A stretch of 64,000 bases of DNA from Microcaldota archaeon (GCA_021792095.1 JAJYVH010000001.1:161584-225583), one strand, 5' to 3'; counted from the stretch's first letter, positions 39,351 through 47,638 are shown. The notes: generated by a model from the letters alone, not told the origin. Made by a program: numbers and translations.

Positions 39351-39518
39351 ATGGTGAAACTTCAATTAGAATTGTCTGAAAAAGAAAACAGTACTGTAGA
39401 GGTCTACAAAACAGTGCATAAGCTTAAAACAAAACAAGAAGCTATCAGGGCAATGATAAACCATTTTGAAGTAAGCATTAAGCCCAAAAATGTTGGTGAA
39501 AAGGAATACTTTAAGTGA
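39351..39518 (+). CDS. Small ribbon-helix-helix-like protein
   Basis: MVKLQLELSEKENSTVEVYKTVHKLKTKQEAIRAMINHFEV. Confidence 0.6.
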   Translation: MVKLQLELSEKENSTVEVYKTVHKLKTKQEAIRAMINHFEVSIKPKNVGEKEYFK

Positions 39519-39522
39519 TAAA

Positions 39523-40623
39523 ATGAATGATGAAAACCTTGCAAACTGGAGGCCAAGATGGAGAATAAATTACGCTGGCTATAGGGCTGGCAATAAAAGA
39601 GATGAACCTCATAGGGAAGGGAGAGTGATTATTCATCTCGGAAGCGAGGAGCATATAGGCGGGTTTTACATTCATCGAACTGGATCTGTTAAGATATGGT
39701 CTGCGGCGGGCAGTTTTCCTGTGTTCTTTGTCCCATTTCAACAATGCAAGTTCACTAAACGAAGAGAAGGAAACCTAAACATATACGATGTTGTAGTCGA
39801 TGCTAAATTTGGTGAAAATATGAGTGATACAAACGATCTTACAGAGAGACTTGATGAAAAGAAAGGAGGCCTAGATGTACTAGGAAAAGACGAGATGATA
39901 TTCATCAGGAATCGACATCAAGCAGAGCTTGATAGAGACTATGATCAGGTAAAACGAATTATAAGCTACCTGAAAGAGAAGAATAACGAAACAATGGAAA
40001 GAAAGAATAAAGCAGAAGCACTCGAAGAAAACATAGAATCTCATAAGAAAGAAGAGGATAGGGCGTTCACAACTCTACAGAACCTTATTGCTAAAGAGGA
40101 AAAGTATGAAAGCAAAATGTTAGATAAGACCTTGAAAGGAATGAAAGCGAAGGGAAGAGCCATAATAAAGCAAAAGCTAAAGGATGTAGATATTGACTCA
40201 CTTCAATATGGCAGCGTGGAGCAGTATAAGAGGCTGTACCCGCACTATGGAGACCAGATTTGGAATAGACGAAAAGAGATAGTTGAGAAAGACGCTGAAA
40301 TAAGAAAAGCTGAGGAGGCGTGGAGAGAAGAGGCCAATAAGTACAACTATCTGGTGGAAATTATGGGTGGAAATATACAAGAAGTTCACAACAGCATCGA
40401 CAAATATGAGCAAACTAAAGAGATAGGAGAAGCGGAGATTAAGTCTTGCAGATACTACAACAGCGTTTTCTATAAAATGGCTTCAAAGAAGACAAAAACG
40501 CTTCTCAATCTAGACACCTTAAAGCACGATCTTGCTGGACTTATGAATGACTTAAAAATGATAGAGAAAAATTATTCCGCCTACAAGAGCAAACCATTAG
40601 AATTAATATCGATGGCGAAGTAA
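39523..40623 (+). CDS. Coiled-coil protein with N-terminal globular domain
   Basis: Heptad-rich region (about residues 130-330), highly charged. Confidence 0.6.
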   Translation: MNDENLANWRPRWRINYAGYRAGNKRDEPHREGRVIIHLGSEEHIGGFYIHRTGSVKIWSAAGSFPVFFVPFQQCKFTKRREGNLNIYDVVVDAKFGENMSDTNDLTERLDEKKGGLDVLGKDEMIFIRNRHQAELDRDYDQVKRIISYLKEKNNETMERKNKAEALEENIESHKKEEDRAFTTLQNLIAKEEKYESKMLDKTLKGMKAKGRAIIKQKLKDVDIDSLQYGSVEQYKRLYPHYGDQIWNRRKEIVEKDAEIRKAEEAWREEANKYNYLVEIMGGNIQEVHNSIDKYEQTKEIGEAEIKSCRYYNSVFYKMASKKTKTLLNLDTLKHDLAGLMNDLKMIEKNYSAYKSKPLELISMAK

Positions 40624-40629
40624 AACAAA

Positions 40630-41736
40630 GTGCTCTTTATGAATAAATTGAAGACAAATCCTAACAAGATACCAATACCAAGTAAACTAAAAAGTATAGA
40701 ACATCTTCAAACGATACTAGAAATTTTAAATGGGCATCCAGATGAATACTTACCTCTAAGTAAGCTTGAGACAGAGTTCAAAGAAAGACTAAATCTTAAA
40801 GATAAGTTAGATCAGATTGCTTTGCACAATAGCTTGCAAAACACATTAATCTTTGCAGAGGGGATTAATGACAAGATTGGGCGCCCCAAAACCGACACAC
40901 CAGAATACTTGGGAGCTATCGCGCAAATATGGCAAACCAAACTTATCGATATGGAACCCTTATCCGTAAATGGTAAGGAAGAGAATTGCTATATGATTAA
41001 AATAAAAGGTATAGAAGTATTAAATCAGTTGCAACTCAATGAAAACATCATTAAATTTAACCGATCTAGCGACAAAGCATCAACGGCATTAGGCGTACTT
41101 ACGATATTTTTGGTTGCACTCGCTGCCATTCAAATATTATTATTTCTATATTCTCAACCTGCACTTGCAACATACATCGTGCCAACGGAAAGTATGCTGG
41201 CAGTTGTTATGCTTGGCGTGATAATAGTTGAGAGATACTTTTTGTTCGGCTCGGGTGATATAAAAATATTAAAAAATAAGACAGATGAAAAGGCAACAAA
41301 AAGGTGGATAATTATACTAGTCATAAGTTCTGTAATCACGTTATTTGTGATTATTGGATTATGGTCATTATTCAGGTTCGCCAATTGGTCTGCAACAACA
41401 ATACTTGAAACATTAGTAGGGGTTCTCGTTGCATATTCGATATTTATTTATGGATTAATTCTAAAATACGCAGCAATACCCATTCAAACAAAATTATGTG
41501 CGTGGTTGGAAATAAAGTTTATGAAGGATTGGAAAGATAAAAAGAAGAGAATGGTTTTTGTACCTATAGCTGTATTTTTACGTGTTATCCCAATATTGAT
41601 AATCCTTCTATGGATTGCATTAGATTTTGCTTCTGCTAGCGTAAGTCAAATAATAACTTATGAAGTTTTTGGTGGTATTACTGGTGCTTGGGCGTTAGGT
41701 CTTTTTTTCGAGAATTTCGGAATAGATAGAATCTAG
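40630..41736 (+). CDS. Membrane protein with N-terminal wHTH-like cytoplasmic region
   Basis: N-terminal helical soluble region followed by several TM helices; ends in TAG. Confidence 0.55.
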   Translation: MLFMNKLKTNPNKIPIPSKLKSIEHLQTILEILNGHPDEYLPLSKLETEFKERLNLKDKLDQIALHNSLQNTLIFAEGINDKIGRPKTDTPEYLGAIAQIWQTKLIDMEPLSVNGKEENCYMIKIKGIEVLNQLQLNENIIKFNRSSDKASTALGVLTIFLVALAAIQILLFLYSQPALATYIVPTESMLAVVMLGVIIVERYFLFGSGDIKILKNKTDEKATKRWIIILVISSVITLFVIIGLWSLFRFANWSATTILETLVGVLVAYSIFIYGLILKYAAIPIQTKLCAWLEIKFMKDWKDKKKRMVFVPIAVFLRVIPILIILLWIALDFASASVSQIITYEVFGGITGAWALGLFFENFGIDRI

Positions 41737-41792
41737 GATCTTGTGCTAGCAATTATTATCCTTTATCTGCTACATTTTCTTTAGAAGATGAG

Positions 41793-42722
41793 TTGGTGGA
41801 TTTTTCTGATTTGACTAAAGTTGAAGCAAGAAGAGACGCGTTCTTAGCCTCTGTAGTTGTCTTATTAGCAATTGCCGCTATGGCTTTCATTCTTTTCATT
41901 TATGAGTATAATCTAATAGAAACTTATTTTCCCCCAATTTTGCTCACTTTTGTTGGATATATAATTGCAGCAGTTGGTTTAGTCCTCATAATCCCATTTG
42001 TGCATTACAAGAGACTTGCGGTTAATGGCGCCGAATTGCACAGAGGAACAATTACCGCCAGTCGAAAATACATAGCTATGCTTTCTCCATTAACGAATGA
42101 TAAAGTGACTATACCAGAAAACTTGTTCATCTTCAATAGCGATTTTAGAAGGCTGTATTACGATTCTGTCAACAGTTATTTATACGGCTTTCCTAATGCT
42201 TCACTTCCAAATACTGTAAGATGCCTAGAAGTAGGGTTAAAGAAAAAATATAATGCTTTAAAAAGTAATGCCGCCACTCTTCCTGCAAACGATTCAAATT
42301 TTGTTAACAATGTTGATAAAGCGATTCGCGCTACGAAAAATAAAGACTTAGAAGAGGTAAGTCTGCTCGAATTAATAGAAGCTGGCAAGATATATTACGC
42401 TGATCAAAAAGAAACGGCACAGTACTTGCGAACACTAAGAAACAAGATACATGACATAAGCAATATAGTTGATAGCGAAGCACAATTCGCTATAGCAAAA
42501 ATAACTTCAGTTCTTAATGGAATTTATTCGCTTTCAAAACAAATAGATATCAAAGTGAGATGCACTCAGTGCGGCAAGATTCATACGTATAATATAGATA
42601 GTCAGTTGTTTTATATTGGCAACAAAATTCAGTTGGAATGCAAAGATACAGAAAAAGAAAGGACACAACAAGAGAAACATTATGTAATAACAGTTCTGCC
42701 CTCCTTAACAGACATTTATTAA
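41793..42722 (+). CDS. Two-TM protein with HEPN/DUF4145-like domain and C-terminal CxxC knuckle
   Basis: Two N-terminal TMs; YLRTLRNKIHD followed by SEAQFAIAKITSVLNGIY; VRCTQCGKIHTY. Confidence 0.5.
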   Translation: MVDFSDLTKVEARRDAFLASVVVLLAIAAMAFILFIYEYNLIETYFPPILLTFVGYIIAAVGLVLIIPFVHYKRLAVNGAELHRGTITASRKYIAMLSPLTNDKVTIPENLFIFNSDFRRLYYDSVNSYLYGFPNASLPNTVRCLEVGLKKKYNALKSNAATLPANDSNFVNNVDKAIRATKNKDLEEVSLLELIEAGKIYYADQKETAQYLRTLRNKIHDISNIVDSEAQFAIAKITSVLNGIYSLSKQIDIKVRCTQCGKIHTYNIDSQLFYIGNKIQLECKDTEKERTQQEKHYVITVLPSLTDIY

Positions 42723-42829
42723 AATGGACGTTTTGATTTCTAATGCACTCTAGACAAAGACGAGAGGGTTTAAAGAGAGAATGCTCTGTTTCGGTAACAT
42801 TTATATTAATTATCAGAGCAATAGAGCCT

Positions 42830-43111
42830 ATGAAATAGAAGTTAGTACTTTGGGAATTTTTCATTACACTAGTTGGCCTATCTCTTCTATCTGTTTTGGG
42901 TATTAACGGAATAATATTGAATCAAAGTTTAATAACAAACTGCCTTTTAGGGCTACCTCTATACAGTTCTACAACAGGCATTCCTCCAGGCAATGCGGCA
43001 TCGTGCCAGGCAGTAGGGTAGATATCTTTACTAATACCTGAGTTGTTAATATTCATAGGTCTGCTAGTAACTTTTGTTGGTTTAATTATTGGGAAGGATA
43101 AAGAAAAGTAA
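42830..43111 (+). pseudogene. Small two-TM protein ORF with two in-frame TAG codons
   Basis: ATG AAA TAG AAG...GTA GGG TAG ATA...AAG TAA; reads MK*KLVLWEFFITLVGLSLLSVLGINGIILNQSLITNCLLGLPLYSSTTGIPPGNAASCQAVG*ISLLIPELLIFIGLLVTFVGLIIGKDKEK; TATA-like TTTATATTA about 26 nt upstream of the ATG. Confidence 0.55.
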
Positions 43112-43195
43112 TGAACGCTATTGAGGTAATCGGAATGGTTGTACTAAAGATGCATGCAACCTCTGATTCTAGCTCCCTCCTGGGGCTTTGGACCG

Positions 43196-44500
43196 CTACT
43201 GTTTCGGCATGAACCTTGACATCTGCTTCCTCAGGTTCCTGTCGTTCTGCATCTTGGCGTAGAGCCTCTTCATCTTGTTGAAGTCGCTCACCAGCGCCTT
43301 CACCTCCTTCTCGGTGCATCCGCTGCCCTTAGCTATGCGCCTTATCCTGCTCCCAGCGCTCAGCAGGCTGCCGCTCGTCCTCTCCTCCGGCGTCATGCTG
43401 TCTATTATCGCCTTGTACTTCGCCAGCTTGGCCTCGCTCTGCTCAAACGTCTCCTTGGGCACGTCGCTCATGCCCATCATGCTCATCACGTTCTTCAGCG
43501 GCCCCATCTTGTTCAGCGCCTTCAGCTGCTGGTAGAAGGTGCTGTAGTTCAGTTCCTCTGTTACCAGCTGCTCAGGCTTCACCTCGGCCTCCTTTATCGC
43601 CTTCTGTACGTTCTCCACCAGGGATTCCAGGTCGGGTATGCCCAGAAGCCTGCCCACGAACTTCTTGGAGTTGTAGAGCTCCAGGGCGTTGAGCTTCTCG
43701 CCGGTGCCGGTGAACTGTATGCCAACCCTGGCCTCGGCCACCGCGCTCAGAGCGCCGCCTCCCTTGCCCGAGCCGTCCAGCTTGGTTATTATCACGCCTG
43801 TCAGCCTGACTGCCTCGTCGAACTCCCTGGCCTGCCTGCCTGCCACCTGGCCTGTATCAGCGTTTATCACGAGCAGCTTCTCATCGGGCCTGAACTCGTC
43901 CGCGATCGCCTTGAGCTCCTTTATCAGCTCGCCGTCGAGCGCGTTCCTGCCGCTCGTGTCGCAGATGAGCACCTTCCTGTCCTTCAGCGCCTTGGCCGCC
44001 TCCCTCACTATCTTCCTAACGTCCTTCTCCCCGTTGATGCCGAAGAAGCCGACGCCGGCCTGCTTGGCCAGCGTCTCCAGCTGCTCGTAGGCCGCCGGCC
44101 TGGAAACGTCGCAGGCTATCAGCGCGCTGCTCAGGCCGCGGTCCTGGTAGTACTTGGCCAGCTTGGCGCACGTTGTTGTCTTGCCCGAGCCGTAGAGGCC
44201 TAGCAGCAGGATGCGCTTGGGCTTCATGACAGGCTCGAAGCCTGCCCCCATCAGCCCCACGAGGTCCTCATAGAGCATGTTGGTTATGTAGTCCCTGGCC
44301 GCCACGCCCTCTGGCAGCTTCTCCCTCAGCGCCGCGTGCTCGAGCTTCTGCGTGAGCTGGAGCACAAGCTCCACGTTCACGTCAGCGGATATGAGCGCGC
44401 GCTGCAGCTCCTTGTTGAACTCCCTTATGGCCTTCGCATCGATTATGGTGGCACCTGTAAGCCTTGCCACCGCCTTGCGCAGGCCCTCGCCCAGGTCCAT
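43196..44500 (-). CDS. srp54: Signal recognition particle 54 kDa protein
   Basis: LLLGLYGSGKTTTCAKLAKYY, ACDVSRPAAYEQL, TKLDGSGKGGGALSAV; M-domain RIAKGSG. Confidence 0.95.
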   Translation of the reverse strand: MDLGEGLRKAVARLTGATIIDAKAIREFNKELQRALISADVNVELVLQLTQKLEHAALREKLPEGVAARDYITNMLYEDLVGLMGAGFEPVMKPKRILLLGLYGSGKTTTCAKLAKYYQDRGLSSALIACDVSRPAAYEQLETLAKQAGVGFFGINGEKDVRKIVREAAKALKDRKVLICDTSGRNALDGELIKELKAIADEFRPDEKLLVINADTGQVAGRQAREFDEAVRLTGVIITKLDGSGKGGGALSAVAEARVGIQFTGTGEKLNALELYNSKKFVGRLLGIPDLESLVENVQKAIKEAEVKPEQLVTEELNYSTFYQQLKALNKMGPLKNVMSMMGMSDVPKETFEQSEAKLAKYKAIIDSMTPEERTSGSLLSAGSRIRRIAKGSGCTEKEVKALVSDFNKMKRLYAKMQNDRNLRKQMSRFMPKQ

Positions 44501-44657
44501 GTAAGCACTCCTATATTGTTTGCCATGCCAAGGAATTAAAGGTATAGGGCACGCTGAGTGGCGTATCATGTTATGAAGTAGGGGCATCAGTTGCAAAGCC
44601 AGCCTATACCAAAAGAAATATTAATATGTGAGCGTATAACGTTAGTAAGGCAAGTAA

Positions 44658-44789
44658 ATGGGGAAGATGGACGACCTGGAGATATATGTGGAAAACGGGG
44701 AAGTTAAGGTAGCCTACAAAAGAGACTACAGGATGGGCTATGATGGCTTTGGTTCACACAGCCATGGCTGGGCCTCAAAGACCAAGTAG
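44658..44789 (+). CDS. Candidate RiPP precursor peptide (43 aa, not in ORF track)
   Basis: MGKMDDLEIYVENGEVKVAYKRDYRMGYDGFGSHSHGWASKTK, 20 nt upstream of the rSAM gene; TATA-like AAATATTAATATG upstream. Confidence 0.6.
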   Translation: MGKMDDLEIYVENGEVKVAYKRDYRMGYDGFGSHSHGWASKTK

Positions 44790-44809
44790 CGGGCATCCAT
44801 AGTGGTAGA

Positions 44810-46174
44810 ATGAATTCTCCTTGGCTTAGCGACGCTTATACTCTGGCTGACAATGTACGCGACTTACACCTCGACATAGAGGGCACAAAATTCCATGTGA
44901 TACTGAATCCTGACATAGGCTCGTGGATGGCGCTAACGCATGAGGACCACGTCAGGCTCAAGGAAGGACGACTGAGCAGCGCAGAATGGGACGCGCTATA
45001 CATCCGCAGCTTGGCGAAGAAGATCTCGAATGGCAAGATGAGTACATCCAAATTCCCAAACCCTGCAGAGTTCCCCAGCCTCTACGTGATAAACACGACG
45101 CTGCAGTGCAACCTGCGTTGCAAATATTGCTTTGTTGGCAGCGTGGAGCCCAGTGAGAACATGAGCGATGCCGTAATGCGCACTACTGCAATCCAAGCGC
45201 TCTCGCACCCCGACATAAAGAAAATCATTTTTGAGTTCCAAGGAGGGGAGCCCCTTATGGACTTCAAAGGCATGAAGAGGTTTGTTTCCATAGCCGAAGA
45301 GACCAACAAGGAGTTCGGAAAGGATGTCACATACAGAATCGAAACCAATGGCACACTCATCACGGAAGAAATTGCCAAGTTCCTCAAAGAGAAAAAGTTT
45401 CACATCGGAATCAGCATAGACGGACCCAAGGAGCTTAACGACCTTACTAGAATACACGAAGACGGCAGCGGTTCGTATAATGAGATAATTCACGGCGTCA
45501 GCATACTAAGAAAAAATAACATAGAAATACTGGGCGTTGTATGCACAATCAGCAAATACAACGTAAAGCATCCCAAGGAGATAGTGGATTTTTTCAATGA
45601 TTCTGGATTGAAATCCTTCAAGCCGAGACCTGTAAACATAGCAGGTAGAGAAAAAGATAGCCACACCGCAGCCGAAAACAAAGAATGGTTGGAGGCATAC
45701 AAAGTGATACGTGTAGAATCTGAAAAGCTCGGACTGACGAATGCCTCAGCGAGCATATACGAAGAGAACACATACACCCCTTTTAGGGATTACATGTGCC
45801 TCAGATATCCGTGCGGCGCAGGCAGGGAAGTAGTGTCGATAAACCCCAACGGAGACGTATACCCCTGCGACGGATTTAAGAGCGTAAAAGAATACAAGAT
45901 GGGAAACATACTAGAGGAGAGCATACGCGACATGCTCGAGAAGCCAAAGATACGAGAACTTAGGAACAGATCGTGGAAGGAAAGCGACAAGTGCAATGCG
46001 TGCGCATTCCATGCCATGTGTGGCCCGTGCGCATATTCTACATATGGCGCATTCGGTGATGCACACAGGGAAGACCCCGAATGCAATGCAAGACAGGGAA
46101 TATTCCTGTACCTGATAAAGGACTGGATAAACAAGAACATGCTCACTTCGAGAGAACCTCCATCAACGACCTAA
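44810..46174 (+). CDS. Radical SAM/SPASM peptide maturase
   Basis: CNLRCKYC, FQGGEPLMDF, SPASM cysteines CLRYPCGAG...YPCDG...CNACAFHAMCGPC...EC. Confidence 0.9.
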   Translation: MNSPWLSDAYTLADNVRDLHLDIEGTKFHVILNPDIGSWMALTHEDHVRLKEGRLSSAEWDALYIRSLAKKISNGKMSTSKFPNPAEFPSLYVINTTLQCNLRCKYCFVGSVEPSENMSDAVMRTTAIQALSHPDIKKIIFEFQGGEPLMDFKGMKRFVSIAEETNKEFGKDVTYRIETNGTLITEEIAKFLKEKKFHIGISIDGPKELNDLTRIHEDGSGSYNEIIHGVSILRKNNIEILGVVCTISKYNVKHPKEIVDFFNDSGLKSFKPRPVNIAGREKDSHTAAENKEWLEAYKVIRVESEKLGLTNASASIYEENTYTPFRDYMCLRYPCGAGREVVSINPNGDVYPCDGFKSVKEYKMGNILEESIRDMLEKPKIRELRNRSWKESDKCNACAFHAMCGPCAYSTYGAFGDAHREDPECNARQGIFLYLIKDWINKNMLTSREPPSTT

Positions 46175-46781
46175 CCTGTTTTATGTGATGATCTACGATG
46201 CTTGACAGTAGCACTGTCTTCATACCTATCAGCTTCGCGGGAAGCATGTCCTTAGTCACGTCATCTCCCACCATAACACACTCATTTCCTTTCAGCCCAT
46301 TCTCCTTCAGGATCAGTTCCAATGCATCTACGCTTGGTTTCTCTATACCCGAATCTTGCGCTGTATAAATTTTGCTGAAATATTTCCCTATTTTGTGCCT
46401 TTTGAGCCAAGAATCAACACTTTCCCTTGAAGAGAGGCTGTACAAGAACAAGACATAATGTTTTGCGAGGCGTGGCATAATTAGCATTACCGACTCGCTG
46501 ATATCGTCGCCGCTATGCCTATACGTATCGTACACACGACATATGCGGCGCTTTAGAGAGTCTCTGATGCCAAGCCTATCCAAGGCGCCATACACAATCT
46601 CGCTCATTCCCATCGACGGATTACCCAAGTCGATGCGCTCTATGTCTACTAATATTTTTCTCGCAAGAATGGTTGGGTTGCCTATCCCTGCAGTTTTTAG
46701 TGCTTTCTGCATCGCAGCGAGCTTTATGGGCAAATCGGCGTCCAAGGTCCCGTTAATGTCAAAAATTAGCGCTTTTATCAT
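46143..46781 (-). CDS. HAD-superfamily hydrolase
   Basis: ALIFDINGTLDADLP, LYSLSSRESVDSWLKRH, GIEKPSVDALELIL, CVMVGDDVTKDM. Confidence 0.85.
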   Translation of the reverse strand: MIKALIFDINGTLDADLPIKLAAMQKALKTAGIGNPTILARKILVDIERIDLGNPSMGMSEIVYGALDRLGIRDSLKRRICRVYDTYRHSGDDISESVMLIMPRLAKHYVLFLYSLSSRESVDSWLKRHKIGKYFSKIYTAQDSGIEKPSVDALELILKENGLKGNECVMVGDDVTKDMLPAKLIGMKTVLLSSIVDHHIKQVRSLMEVLSK

Positions 46782-46783
46782 AC

Positions 46784-47416
46784 CTATCTAACCAATTCAA
46801 TAATATCGTCAAAACCCACATCGCTATACTCATAACTGTTTGGAACCATAACTATTCTAATGTATTTGCAATCGATTGCAGAAGCCAAAACAGCATTGCG
46901 ATAGTCTACTTCGTCGCTGATGATTACAACTTCTTTTCCGTTTCTGTTAGTCACATTAAGTACATCTAAAAGAAGAGTGCTGGCGAAATCGATATGTTTC
47001 TCCCTCAAAAGTCTTTTTGCTTCTAAACTGAGTCCTTCTTTGTTCGAAGCCTCAAGACCCGGAGACAAATCTATACGAATGAGTTTGCCATAATCGTTTA
47101 GGTATTCGGACACCTGTGGAACAACTGTGTTTTCTAATACTATGGACTTACTCAGTTCTGGTGCATCTAGTTGGCAGATCAAGGATTTAGTTGGATGTTC
47201 GGATACAGTATCTAAAACGAATATTTCAGAATCGCGCGTAATGTAGAGTCCTGCAAACCTCTTTAGCAATGTAGTTTTCCCAGAATCATGGTTACCTACA
47301 ACTAACACATTTCTATCAATAAACGAGGATAATTCTGGTTGAAAAGGACTAGTAAATGTTTGTATTTTAGTGCTGCTCGAAGTCGGCATAAACAACAGAG
47401 ATATATGGTAAACCAC
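46784..47416 (-). CDS. P-loop NTPase-like protein
   Basis: Walker A-like VVGNHDSGKTTLLKRF; VVIISDEVDY. Confidence 0.6.
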   Translation of the reverse strand: MVYHISLLFMPTSSSTKIQTFTSPFQPELSSFIDRNVLVVGNHDSGKTTLLKRFAGLYITRDSEIFVLDTVSEHPTKSLICQLDAPELSKSIVLENTVVPQVSEYLNDYGKLIRIDLSPGLEASNKEGLSLEAKRLLREKHIDFASTLLLDVLNVTNRNGKEVVIISDEVDYRNAVLASAIDCKYIRIVMVPNSYEYSDVGFDDIIELVR

Positions 47417-47502
47417 CTATATACAGATGTTGTTTGCATGGGAGAGAACTGCCAACTGTTCGAGATATTATTAAAGATTGAAGGTATATAAGGACGTAAA
47501 AT

Positions 47503-47577
47503 GGGCTCGTAGCTCAGCCTGGTTAGAGCGGCGGTCTTATAAGCCGTAGGTCCGGAGTTCAAATCTCCGCGGGCCCA
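47503..47577 (+). tRNA. tRNA-Ile (TAT)
   Basis: GGGCTCG..CGGGCCC acceptor stem, loop CTTATAA giving anticodon TAT, T-arm CCGGAGTTCAAATCTCCG; TATA-like GGTATATAAGG upstream. Confidence 0.88.
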
Positions 47578-47638
47578 TTGTGTGGTTGCAACGTGGCAAG
47601 ACATTTAAGGACGCGTTGCATGTGTTAAACGTGGTGAA

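Larger units (their letters stand above)
37761..43184. mobile_element. AT-rich genomic island bounded by a 12-bp direct repeat CTCCCTCCTGGG
   Basis: Abrupt drop in GC relative to flanks; repeat at 37761..37772 and 43173..43184; content is accessory membrane genes. Confidence 0.5.

Noticed and set aside
47417-47604. 100-aa minus ORF covering the tRNA-Ile region (47302..47604)
   Set aside because: Its N-terminal part is the reverse complement of the tRNA, and the rest overlaps the P-loop ORF out of frame.
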